From NCBI GenBank assembly GCA_900550835.1, contig URTP01000084.1, positions 1 through 9,366 on the forward strand: 9,366 nucleotides of DNA. The letters are read 5' to 3'. Below are positions 1-7,050 of this stretch, in pieces. The first letter of the stretch is position 1. The number at the start of each line of letters is the position of its first letter. The notes under the pieces are model-generated. The model was not told the origin of the DNA, made no database searches, and was given only the letters and a program-made list of their open reading frames with translations. Made by a program: the position numbers and the translations under genes. Source of the DNA: an uncultured Collinsella sp. Lineage in GTDB: Bacteria > Actinomycetota > Coriobacteriia > Coriobacteriales > Coriobacteriaceae.

Positions 1-1239
1 AACGACGCTCTCGACAAGCGCGAGCATCAGCTGTCCAGCCAGGCCGGTCAGGTCGAGAAGCGCTCCCGTGAGCTCGAGGAGCTCTGCGCAAAGCAGACCT
101 CCGAGCTCGAGCGTATCGCCGACCTTACCCGCGAGGACGCGCACAAGGAGCTCCTTGATAAGGTTCGCGGCGAGGTCACCCGCGAGGACGCCCCGATCAT
201 TCGCGAGTCTGAGCAGCAGGTTCGCGCCGAGTGCCACAAGACCGCCCAGGAGATTCTGTCTCTGGCGATTCAGCGCTGCGCTGCCGATCACACTGCCGAG
301 GTCACCGTTACCTCCGTGCACATTCCCTCTGATGACCTCAAAGGCCGTATCATCGGTCGCGAGGGTCGCAACATCCGGACCTTCGAGCAGGTTTCCGGCG
401 TCAACCTCGTGATCGACGACACGCCCGAGACCGTCGTTCTTTCGAGCTTCGACCCGGTCCGTCGTGAGACCGCCCGCGTCGCCCTCGAGAACCTCATCGC
501 CGACGGCCGCATTCACCCTGCCCGTATCGAGGAGATGTATCACAAGGCCACCGACCTGGTTCAGCAGCGCGTGCGCGAGGCTGGCGAGCAGGCTGCCTTC
601 GATACCGGCATCCACGATCTGCACCCCGAGATCGTCAAGACCCTTGGTGCCCTGCGCTACCGTACCTCGTTTGGTCAGAACGTGCTTCAGCATTCCCTCG
701 AGGTCTCTGATCTGTGCGGCGTGATGGCTTCCGAGCTTGGCCTGGACGTTGTGACCGCCAAGCGCGCCGGCCTGCTTCATGACCTGGGCAAGGCAATCGA
801 CCACGACGTCGAGGGCCCGCATGCCGTCATCGGCGCCGAGCTTGCCCGCCGTTATGGCGAGAAGCCCGTTATCGTCCACGCTATTGAGGCTCACCATGCC
901 GATGTCGACCCCAACACGGTGCTCGATGTCCTGGTGCAGGCCGCCGATGCTGTCTCTGCCTCTCGCCCCGGTGCCCGTCGCGAGTCTGCCGAGAACTACA
1001 TCAAGCGTCTTGAGAAGCTTGAGGAGATCGCCAACTCCCATGACGGCGTCGAACGTACCTATGCCATGCAGGCCGGTCGCGAGGTCCACGTCATGGTCCA
1101 GCCGGACAAGATTTCCGATGCCCAGTCCACGGTTCTGGCTCACGATATCGCCCATCAGATCGAGGAAGAGATGGAGTATCCCGGTCAGGTGCGCGTCGTC
1201 GTGATTCGCGAGAGCCGCGCTGTCGATATCGCTAAATAA
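1..1239 (+). CDS. rny: Ribonuclease Y (5'-truncated by window edge)
   Basis: Endoribonuclease that starts mRNA decay, normally tethered to the inner membrane by an N-terminal helix. The reading frame is open from base 1, so the gene begins upstream; 412 residues are visible of about 510-520 usual for the family, and the membrane anchor is missing. In the visible part, residues 1-100 are a charged, Glu/Lys/Arg-rich coiled coil. A KH RNA-binding domain follows (GxxG as GRIIGREGRNIR, near residue 115), then an HD phosphohydrolase domain with the metal-binding His-Asp of LLHDLGKA at residues 260-261 (bases 778-783) and a downstream EAHHAD motif. The C-terminal region (VERTYAMQAGREVHVMV...) is typical of RNase Y. 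The next gene starts one base after the stop, so the two are very probably co-transcribed. The family call is certain from the domain order; the missing N-terminus is inferred. Confidence 0.97.
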   Translation, partial: NDALDKREHQLSSQAGQVEKRSRELEELCAKQTSELERIADLTREDAHKELLDKVRGEVTREDAPIIRESEQQVRAECHKTAQEILSLAIQRCAADHTAEVTVTSVHIPSDDLKGRIIGREGRNIRTFEQVSGVNLVIDDTPETVVLSSFDPVRRETARVALENLIADGRIHPARIEEMYHKATDLVQQRVREAGEQAAFDTGIHDLHPEIVKTLGALRYRTSFGQNVLQHSLEVSDLCGVMASELGLDVVTAKRAGLLHDLGKAIDHDVEGPHAVIGAELARRYGEKPVIVHAIEAHHADVDPNTVLDVLVQAADAVSASRPGARRESAENYIKRLEKLEEIANSHDGVERTYAMQAGREVHVMVQPDKISDAQSTVLAHDIAHQIEEEMEYPGQVRVVVIRESRAVDIAK

Positions 1240-1240
1240 C

Positions 1241-2326
1241 ATGAGCGACGCGAACGAGCTCATCTCATTTATCGCGTCGATGTCGGGGGAGGGCAACCTT
1301 CGCGTCGAGGAGAACCTTGGCGAGGGGTATGTCCGCCTCCGCGTTTCGGAGGCCGAGCGGCGCCAGGCTAAGCACGACATTCAGCATGTCGAGGACATCG
1401 TCATCGAAATGCTCCGTAATGCTCGCGATGCCGGCGCCGACAAGGTCTATCTCGCCACGACCAAGGAAGATGGCGTCCGCACGCTTGTCTTTCTGGATAA
1501 CGGTTCTGGCGTTCCGCAGGATATGCAAGAGCGAATCTTTGATGCCCGCGTTACCTCCAAGCTCGAGAGCATGAAGATGGACCGTTGGGGCGTTCACGGT
1601 CGTGGCATGGCATTGTTTTCGATTAAGCAGAACGCCGACGAGGCCCGTGTGGTCACGTCCGGCGTCGATCTTGGTTCAGCCTTCAAGGTGAGCGTTGCGG
1701 CCGACCGCCTCAGTGAGCGTGCCGATCAGTCCAGCTGGCCCCAGGCCGTCAAGGATGAGGACGGACGTTATGTCTGCGCTCGCGGTCCACATAATATTAT
1801 TCGCGCTGCTTGTGAGTTTGCGCTCGAGGAGTTGCGTGGTTGCGATGTCTATCTCGGTTCTCCGTCTGAGATTGCCGCGACCCTTTATGCTCAAGCGTCA
1901 AGTCGGCTCGATACGTCTCGTCTCCTGTTCATTGATGACGAGAGCGAGCTTCCGGTTGTCGATCGTTTAGGCCTTGCTTCTGATGCCGAGGACTTTATCC
2001 GTATTTGTTCGGGTTTGGGTCTTGAGATGTCCGAGCGCACGGCCCATCGCATTTTGGCAGGGCAGATTAAGCCCGTTCGCGGTGTGACCGCGCGTCTGCT
2101 GCGCGAGCGTGATTCGTCCTCGCATGCGCCGACTCCTGTCGATCTCGCGAAGGATCGTCGCGGGCTACGTATTGCCAAGGATGACATGGCACAGTTTTCG
2201 CGCGCTGTGGAACGCGACTTTAATGACCTTGCCGCCCGGTACTATCTCAACCTTTGCGGCGACCCAAAGATCCGTGTTTCGCGTGATCGAATCACCGTGA
2301 CCTTTGATCTTGCCAAAGAGGAATAG
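1241..2326 (+). CDS. GHKL-fold ATP-binding protein, function unknown
   Basis: A 361-residue protein with the Bergerat (GHKL) ATP-binding fold shared by Hsp90, gyrase B, histidine kinases and MutL. Visible motifs are the N box (E56 and N60 in EMLRNARDAGA), the G1 box (D86-N-G-S-G90) and the G2 box (G117-V-H-G-R-G122). The GHGxG-like G2 lid and the text around it (DARVTSKLES, GVHGRGMALFSIKQ) resemble the MutL/Hsp90 side of the fold more than sensor kinases. There is no H box for autophosphorylation, no membrane segment and no receiver domain. Residues after about 180 match no domain I can name. The ATG lies one base after the rny stop with no clear Shine-Dalgarno, which suggests translational coupling to rny. 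The stop overlaps a GTG in the spoVS frame, but spoVS has its own better start. From memory, similar proteins sit near rny and spoVS in other Gram-positive lineages; I cannot verify this here. ATP binding is well supported, the biological role is not. Confidence 0.85.
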   Translation: MSDANELISFIASMSGEGNLRVEENLGEGYVRLRVSEAERRQAKHDIQHVEDIVIEMLRNARDAGADKVYLATTKEDGVRTLVFLDNGSGVPQDMQERIFDARVTSKLESMKMDRWGVHGRGMALFSIKQNADEARVVTSGVDLGSAFKVSVAADRLSERADQSSWPQAVKDEDGRYVCARGPHNIIRAACEFALEELRGCDVYLGSPSEIAATLYAQASSRLDTSRLLFIDDESELPVVDRLGLASDAEDFIRICSGLGLEMSERTAHRILAGQIKPVRGVTARLLRERDSSSHAPTPVDLAKDRRGLRIAKDDMAQFSRAVERDFNDLAARYYLNLCGDPKIRVSRDRITVTFDLAKEE

Positions 2327-2330
2327 TGCC

Positions 2331-2359
2331 TTTACCGAGTCCACTCGGTACGATACAGT
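2331..2359 (+). promoter_or_regulatory. Candidate promoter for spoVS
   Basis: TTTACC (2331-2336) and TACAGT (2354-2359) sit 17 bases apart, each matching four of six positions of the housekeeping -35 and -10 consensus. The implied start near 2366 would give a leader of about 35 bases before spoVS. This is a weak match and the gene may also be read from the rny promoter; the palindrome inside the spacer makes a real control site more believable. Confidence 0.4.
2333..2350. promoter_or_regulatory. Perfect 8-bp inverted repeat, possible operator
   Basis: TACCGAGT-CC-ACTCGGTA is a perfect dyad with a 2-base centre. It lies in the only sizeable gap of the rny-hflX block (2327-2400), overlapping the -35 and spacer of a candidate promoter. 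A hairpin with a 2-base loop is sterically poor and no T-tract follows, so a protein-binding operator is more likely than a terminator. The regulator is unknown. Confidence 0.55.
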
Positions 2360-2388
2360 TGTTGCAGTTAAAACGTACTTTTAAATGC

Positions 2389-2393
2389 AGGAG
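2389..2393 (+). promoter_or_regulatory. Ribosome binding site deciding the spoVS start
   Basis: AGGAG ends seven bases before the ATG at 2401. It favours that start over the in-frame GTG at 2326, which overlaps the previous stop codon and would add 25 residues with no resemblance to SpoVS. Confidence 0.8.
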
Positions 2394-2400
2394 TTTCTTC

Positions 2401-2718
2401 ATGGATTGCCTGAAGGTATCAAGCAAATCATCGCCCGCGTCCGTTGCCGGCGCCATCGCCGGCATGGTCAAGGATGGTGTACCCGTCAACATCCAGTGTG
2501 TCGGCGCCGGTGCCGTCAACCAGGCTATTAAGGCCGTTGCTATCGCGCGCGGTTTTTTGATTCCAACCGGTTTTGATATTTCCTGCGCGCCCGTGTTCTC
2601 CGACATCCTCATTAACGGGGAGTCGCGCACGGCCATCCGCCTTTCTATCTACGTTCACCAGATCAATCGAGCTGCTATGGATAACGTCGTCATGGATGAT
2701 GTTAAGCCTGTGGCATAG
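2401..2718 (+). CDS. spoVS: Stage V sporulation protein S (SpoVS) family
   Basis: Small Alba-like protein of 105 residues. The sequence MDCLKVSSKSSPASVAGAIAG, the central GAGAVNQAIKAVAIARGF and the late RTAIRLSI are signature SpoVS segments. In Bacillus the protein affects septation and spore-coat development, and the fold suggests nucleic-acid binding. SpoVS is also found in many bacteria that do not form spores, so sporulation cannot be inferred from it. The start at 2401 is supported by AGGAG seven bases upstream and by alignment with the usual MEVLKVS start. The Bacillus protein is about 86 residues; here the core is followed by roughly 18 extra residues (after IYVHQ) ending in an acidic/hydrophobic tail (NVVMDDVKPVA) that I do not recognise. 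It follows the GHKL ATPase gene and precedes miaB by about 45 bases. Confidence 0.95.
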   Translation: MDCLKVSSKSSPASVAGAIAGMVKDGVPVNIQCVGAGAVNQAIKAVAIARGFLIPTGFDISCAPVFSDILINGESRTAIRLSIYVHQINRAAMDNVVMDDVKPVA

Positions 2719-2750
2719 CTTCTGCTTGCCTTGTTTCGCTCCCCATCGTT

Positions 2751-2754
2751 AGGA
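2751..2754 (+). promoter_or_regulatory. Ribosome binding site deciding the miaB start
   Basis: AGGA stands nine bases before the ATG at 2764 and only three before the in-frame ATG at 2758. The spacing prefers 2764; an in-frame TTG at 2731 would precede the site and is unlikely. Confidence 0.55.
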
Positions 2755-2763
2755 CTTATGCAC

Positions 2764-4134
2764 ATGGACCAGCGTTCCGTACGCGATATTCTTGCCGGTA
2801 AAACCTACTTTATCCGCACCTTTGGCTGCCAGATGAATCAGCACGACTCCGAGCGTGTGAGCGGTCTGCTTGATTCGTATGGCTGCCTCATGGCGCTCGA
2901 TCCCGCGCATGCCGATATCGTTGTCTTCATGACGTGCTGCGTGCGCGAGGCCGCCGATACTCGCCTGTCCGGTCAGTGCAATTCCTGCAAAAGCCTGCCG
3001 CCTTCGCCTTCGGGCAAGCGCGTGGTTGCCGTTGGCGGTTGCATCGCGCAGCGCGATGGCGAGGGCCTGCTCACCAACGTCGATAACGTCAATGTCATCT
3101 TTGGCACGCATTCCATTGCACATGTGGCCGAGCTCATTGCCGAGGCGTTCCGTGATGGTAAGCGTCATATCCGCACCAATGAGCATGAGGATACGGATGC
3201 CATGAGCATGCCGTGGCATCGCGAGACTCAGTATCACGCCTGGGTGCCCATCATGACGGGCTGCAATAATTTCTGCACCTATTGCATCGTGCCGTACGTG
3301 CGCGGTCGCGAAAAGAGCCGCCCCTTCGAGGAGATTGTCGACGAGGTGACCGGTTTGGTGCGCCAGGGCGTGCGTGAGATTACGCTGCTGGGCCAAAACG
3401 TTAACTCATATGGTCGCGATCTGTTTGGCAAGCCGCGTTTTGCCGATCTGCTGCGTGCCGTGGGCGATACGGGCGTGGAGCGCATCTTCTTTACGTCTTC
3501 GCATCCCAAGGACCTGTTGCCCGAGACCATCGACGCCATGGCCGAGACGCCTGCCGTTATGCCGCAGCTGCACTTGGCCGTCCAGTCAGGTTCGACGCGG
3601 ATCCTCAAAGAGATGAATCGCCGTTATACACGCGAGGACTATCTGGGCCTTGTCGATCGCATTCGCAACCGCATGCCCGATATCGCGCTCTCGACCGACA
3701 TTATCGTTGGCTTCCCGGGTGAGACTGAAGAAGACTTTGAGCAGACGCTCTCACTTGCCGAGACGATCCGCTATGCTCAGGCCTATACCTTCATCTATTC
3801 CAAGCGCGCCGGTACCCCGGCCGCCGAGATTGATGATCCTACGCCGCATGAGGTTATTCTCGAGCGTTTCAACCGTCTGGTTAAGGTTATCGAGACCACG
3901 GCACACGAGTATAACCAGGGTGAGCTTCATACTGTGGTTCCGGCGCTCATTGAGGGAACGAGTAAAAAGAACGACGCGGTCCTGCTGGGCAAGAGTCCCA
4001 AGAATCAGACCGTGCATGCGCCTATCCCCGAGGGTTACAGCATCGATCAGCTTGTTGGTAAGATCGTTGATGTTGACGTTGACGTTGCCAAGACCTGGTA
4101 TTTGTCCGGCTCCGTTGTGGGCGAGCCGCGCTAA
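2764..4134 (+). CDS. miaB: tRNA-2-methylthio-N6-dimethylallyladenosine synthase (MiaB)
   Basis: Radical-SAM methylthiotransferase that converts i6A37 in tRNA to ms2i6A37 using two [4Fe-4S] clusters. The protein has 456 residues from this start. The N-terminal domain supplies three cluster cysteines: C22 (FGCQMN), C58 (MTCCVREAAD) and C93 (VGGC). The radical-SAM domain carries the CxxxCxxC motif at C167, C171 and C174 (GCNNFCTYCIVPYVRGRE), and the C-terminus is a TRAM RNA-binding domain (from about HTVVPALIEGTSKK). Oddities are an extra cysteine beside C58, a Met in place of the usual Asn before Thr-Cys, and an additional C72-x-x-C75 pair in the N-terminal domain. ATG at 2758 would add two residues. 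The stop overlaps the miaA start by one base (TAATG), so the substrate-making and substrate-using enzymes are translationally coupled. Confidence 0.96.
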   Translation: MDQRSVRDILAGKTYFIRTFGCQMNQHDSERVSGLLDSYGCLMALDPAHADIVVFMTCCVREAADTRLSGQCNSCKSLPPSPSGKRVVAVGGCIAQRDGEGLLTNVDNVNVIFGTHSIAHVAELIAEAFRDGKRHIRTNEHEDTDAMSMPWHRETQYHAWVPIMTGCNNFCTYCIVPYVRGREKSRPFEEIVDEVTGLVRQGVREITLLGQNVNSYGRDLFGKPRFADLLRAVGDTGVERIFFTSSHPKDLLPETIDAMAETPAVMPQLHLAVQSGSTRILKEMNRRYTREDYLGLVDRIRNRMPDIALSTDIIVGFPGETEEDFEQTLSLAETIRYAQAYTFIYSKRAGTPAAEIDDPTPHEVILERFNRLVKVIETTAHEYNQGELHTVVPALIEGTSKKNDAVLLGKSPKNQTVHAPIPEGYSIDQLVGKIVDVDVDVAKTWYLSGSVVGEPR

Positions 4135-5072
4135 TGGTTTCTCCCGGGGCAGGTCTTTCCGCCGTTGCGATCGTCGGTCCGACGGCGGTTGGTAAGAGTG
4201 ATGTTGCCGACCGTTTGGCAGCTCGTCTTTCGTCCGAAGTGCTGTCGTGCGATGCGATGCAAATCTATCGCGGCATGGACATCGGTACCGCAAAGATGGC
4301 GCCCGATGAGTGCACGGCGCCGCTGCGTCTCGTCGACATTGTAGAGCCGGGTGTGGCATATTCTGCTGCGCTTTATCAGGCCGACGCTCGCGCGCATGTT
4401 GAACGTCTCCTTGGTTCGGGTTGCCTGCCGGTTTTTTGCGGAGGTACGGGGCTGTATCTCAAGGCCGCCCTCGATGAGATGGACTTTTCCTCGGGTGAAC
4501 TTGAGGACGATCGTCGTGCGGGCTATCAGGAGCTTGCCGAGCGTATTGGCGAGGAAGAACTGCATGCCTTGCTTGCCGAGCGCGATCCAGAATCGGCTGC
4601 TGTTATTCATCCCCATAACGTGCGCCGTGTGATTCGTGCGCTCGAGATGCATGATGATGGCGTCTCCTATGCGCAGCAAAAGTCGCAGTTTAGTGTTCCG
4701 CACGAGCATTATCATGCCCTTTGGTTTGGTCTGACGCGTAATCGCGAGGTGCTCTACGAGCGCATTAACCAGCGCGTCGATCTGATGTTTGAGCAGGGTC
4801 TTGTCGATGAGGTCCGCGGTCTTATGGGCCAGGGGCTGGGAGATGCCCTGACGTCGATGCAGGCAATTGGCTATAAAGAGATCATTGATGCTTTCAATGG
4901 CGTGATGAGCATGGATGAGGCTCGCGAACTCATTAAGATGCGTTCGCGTCGTTATGCCAAGCGTCAGCTTTCGTGGTTTAAGCGCGATGACCGTATCGTG
5001 TGGTTTGATATGGATGAATGTACGATCGATGAGGTCGTTGAGGATATCCTGCATCGTATTGAGGCTGCCTAA
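4134..5072 (+). CDS. miaA: tRNA dimethylallyltransferase (MiaA)
   Basis: Transfers the dimethylallyl group from DMAPP to N6 of A37 in tRNAs that read codons starting with U, producing the i6A substrate of MiaB encoded just upstream. The protein is 312 residues, normal for the family. The P-loop is GPTAVGKS at residues 15-22. SCDAMQIYRGMDIGTAK contains the family catalytic Asp (D40). FCGGTGLYLKAALDE and the C-terminal KRQLSWFKRDDRIVWFD are also diagnostic of MiaA. The start overlaps the miaB stop and the stop overlaps the hflX start, each by one base in a TAATG junction, so all three are probably translated from one message. In Streptomyces-type loci dapF often lies between miaA and hflX; it is absent here. 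Confidence 0.97.
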   Translation: MVSPGAGLSAVAIVGPTAVGKSDVADRLAARLSSEVLSCDAMQIYRGMDIGTAKMAPDECTAPLRLVDIVEPGVAYSAALYQADARAHVERLLGSGCLPVFCGGTGLYLKAALDEMDFSSGELEDDRRAGYQELAERIGEEELHALLAERDPESAAVIHPHNVRRVIRALEMHDDGVSYAQQKSQFSVPHEHYHALWFGLTRNREVLYERINQRVDLMFEQGLVDEVRGLMGQGLGDALTSMQAIGYKEIIDAFNGVMSMDEARELIKMRSRRYAKRQLSWFKRDDRIVWFDMDECTIDEVVEDILHRIEAA

Positions 5073-6361
5073 TGCCCCGTTTCCCCCTTGTTCCCACGGC
5101 ACCCGAGCCCGAGCGTGCCATTTTAGTTGGTGTTGAGTGGCGCGACAATGCATGGCCGCTCGATCGCTCGCTTGATGAGCTGGAGCGTCTTGCCCACACA
5201 GCTGGTGCCCAGTGCGTGGCACGCTTGTCGCAGCGTTTGGTAAAGCCGTATCCTAAATCGTTTATCGGTTCCGGTAAGGTTGAAGAGCTGTGCAGCCTGG
5301 TGCATCGCATGGATGCCGATGTCGTTATTTTTGACGACGACCTGACCCCCTCGCAGCAATCCTATTTGGAGAAAGCCGTGGGCGAGCCGGTAAAGATTAT
5401 CGATCGTACTGCACTGATCCTGGATATCTTTGGCCTGCATGCTCAGACGCGTGAGGGACGCCTGCAGGTACAGCTGGCACAGCTTCAATATTTGTTGCCT
5501 CGCCTGCGTGGCATGTGGAGCCATCTCGCTAAGGAGCAGACGCGCGGCGGCATCGGCTCACGTTTTGGTCAGGGCGAAAGTCAGCTCGAGGTCGACCGTC
5601 GCCTCATTCGTAATAAGATCGCTGCGCTTCGTCGTGAGCTCAAGCAGGTTGAACAGCGTCGCGATGTTCAATCCAAGAGTCGCATTGAGTCCCCGGCGTT
5701 TCGCGTCGCGTTAGCCGGTTATACCAATGCCGGTAAATCGACGTTGCTCAATCGTCTGACCGGCTCTACGGTACTTTCGCAGGACAAGCTGTTTGCTACG
5801 CTCGACCCGACGACGCGTTCGTATCGTCTGCCCGGCGGTCGCGGCATGACGATTACCGATACCGTCGGCTTTATTCAAAAGCTGCCGCATGGTCTGGTCG
5901 ATGCCTTTAAATCGACGCTGTCCGAGGTTTTGGGTGCCGATCTAATTCTCAAAGTCGTAGATGCGTCTGACGAGGACTATGAGCGGCAGCTGGAGGCTGT
6001 CGACCGCGTGCTTGATGAGATCGGCGCCGGAGAGCGTTTAACGCTGACCGTATTCAATAAAATCGATCTTCTCGATAGCGTCGATCGATTGAGTTTCCGT
6101 CGTCGCTATCCGGAGGCCGTTCTGTTCTCGGCCCAAACGGGCGAGGGGCTCGACGATCTCGTCGACTGGATTGCTCGCGAGGCATCTGCCACCGATGTGT
6201 TGCTCTCCGCTGATATCCCGTATCGTGAGGGCGCTCTCATCACGCTGGTGCATGAGCAGGGAACCCTTCTGCATGAGGAATATCTCGAGGACGGCGTTCG
6301 CATTGTGGCGAAACTGCCGGCTCGTATTGCACCGCGGCTCGAGCGTTATCGCACCGAGTAG
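5072..6361 (+). CDS. hflX: GTPase HflX, ribosome-associated
   Basis: OBG-HflX family GTPase that binds the 50S subunit and splits stalled or idle ribosomes, especially under heat or antibiotic stress. The 429-residue product has the HflX N-terminal domain (SFIGSGKVEEL and VVIFDDDLTPSQQ), a glycine-rich helical linker (QTRGGIGSRFGQGESQLEVDRR) and a G domain with G1 GYTNAGKST (216-224), G3 DTVG (263-266), G4 NKID (329-332) and G5 SAQ (353-355). All GTP-binding motifs are intact. It is coupled to miaA by a TAATG overlap. Its last 16 bases overlap the 3' end of the convergent minus-strand gene and no clear intrinsic terminator separates them. Confidence 0.97.
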   Translation: MPRFPLVPTAPEPERAILVGVEWRDNAWPLDRSLDELERLAHTAGAQCVARLSQRLVKPYPKSFIGSGKVEELCSLVHRMDADVVIFDDDLTPSQQSYLEKAVGEPVKIIDRTALILDIFGLHAQTREGRLQVQLAQLQYLLPRLRGMWSHLAKEQTRGGIGSRFGQGESQLEVDRRLIRNKIAALRRELKQVEQRRDVQSKSRIESPAFRVALAGYTNAGKSTLLNRLTGSTVLSQDKLFATLDPTTRSYRLPGGRGMTITDTVGFIQKLPHGLVDAFKSTLSEVLGADLILKVVDASDEDYERQLEAVDRVLDEIGAGERLTLTVFNKIDLLDSVDRLSFRRRYPEAVLFSAQTGEGLDDLVDWIAREASATDVLLSADIPYREGALITLVHEQGTLLHEEYLEDGVRIVAKLPARIAPRLERYRTE

Positions 6362-7050
6362 ACGATCTCCAAAATGCCCAGAATGATGGGCTGATGCAGC
6401 AGATAAAAGGGGAGAGCGTGACGTCCAAGGCTGGCGAGCGCCGGCAGGGGGTTGGCGTAGGCCCAGCTAGGGACGGTCTTATCGATACTCTTCGCTATGT
6501 GTGCGGCGAAGTATCCTGCAAGATACATAAAGATAAACGGGATGATGGGGTAGTAATCACCTGAGACAAACCCAGGGCTCGGAAATCCCAGCCACGCCAG
6601 GTAGGGGACAGGGTAGATCGTTTTGGGGATGCTCCAGGTGAGGGCGAACAACACAAGGCATAGGGGCATGCCCCATCTCGCCGTTATCTTCTTAAGGATG
6701 GGATCGGTCAACGCCACGATGCCGGTGCATGCGGCCATGCAGTAGATGATGCCAAAATTAACCGAATCGTCGAATGAGACAAGTGTTGTTGCCAACCAGA
6801 CAACGAGTGCTGCTAAGGCGTATTTGGCGGCACGTTTGATATTGTTGCGCGAAAGAGTGCACATCCAACCCGCGATAAACAAAAATACCCAGCTGATGCT
6901 GGCGCGCCAGACGTCTTGAAAGACAGTCTGGGTAAACCAAGGCATATCCCAGCCGTACAGGTAGGCGAGATCATAGCAAGCGTGAAAACCTGCCATAGAA
7001 ATCATCGTAAACCCGCGGACGGTATCAAAGATGGTGATGCGTTTTTGCAT
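6346..7050 (-). CDS. DUF1624 / HGSNAT-type membrane acyltransferase homologue
   Basis: Integral membrane protein of 234 residues with about seven hydrophobic segments. The N-terminus RITIFDTVRGFTMISMAGFHACYDL carries the motif of the heparan-alpha-glucosaminide N-acetyltransferase catalytic-domain family (DUF1624): D9, R12-G13, H23 and Y26-D27. The C-terminal GRHALPFYLLHQPIILG is also typical. Such proteins are thought to move acyl or acetyl groups across the membrane onto sugars; the bacterial substrate is unknown and I do not assign one. The ATG overlaps the lexA stop by one base (minus-strand TAATG), so it is very probably co-transcribed and translationally coupled with lexA and hence under SOS control. 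Its 3' end overlaps hflX by 16 bases on the other strand. Family assignment is good, function is open. Confidence 0.85.
   Translation of the reverse strand: MQKRITIFDTVRGFTMISMAGFHACYDLAYLYGWDMPWFTQTVFQDVWRASISWVFLFIAGWMCTLSRNNIKRAAKYALAALVVWLATTLVSFDDSVNFGIIYCMAACTGIVALTDPILKKITARWGMPLCLVLFALTWSIPKTIYPVPYLAWLGFPSPGFVSGDYYPIIPFIFMYLAGYFAAHIAKSIDKTVPSWAYANPLPALASLGRHALPFYLLHQPIILGILEIVYSVR

Noticed and set aside
2326..2400. GTG at 2326 as the spoVS start, overlapping the upstream stop.
   Set aside because: The extra 25 residues do not resemble SpoVS, while the ATG at 2401 has AGGAG at good spacing and matches the family N-terminus.
2749..3396. A 215-residue open frame on the minus strand, opposite miaB.
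   Set aside because: It is antisense to the conserved MiaB motifs, low in complexity (His/Ala-rich), and has no ribosome binding site support.
4066..4086. Tandem GTTGAY hexamers in the 3' part of miaB.
   Set aside because: They encode a short Val-Asp run in a TRAM-domain beta strand; three copies of six bases are readily explained by the coding.
4131..5222. A 363-residue open frame on the minus strand, opposite miaA.
   Set aside because: It lies wholly antisense to miaA and the start of hflX, both certain genes, and its translation resembles no protein; it reflects codon structure in GC-rich DNA.
6376..6391. GCCCA/TGGGC hairpin with TTTT on the minus strand near the hflX end, as a terminator.
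   Set aside because: The stem is only five pairs, the T-tract is short, and on the minus strand it falls before the DUF1624 stop codon, so it would cut its own gene.
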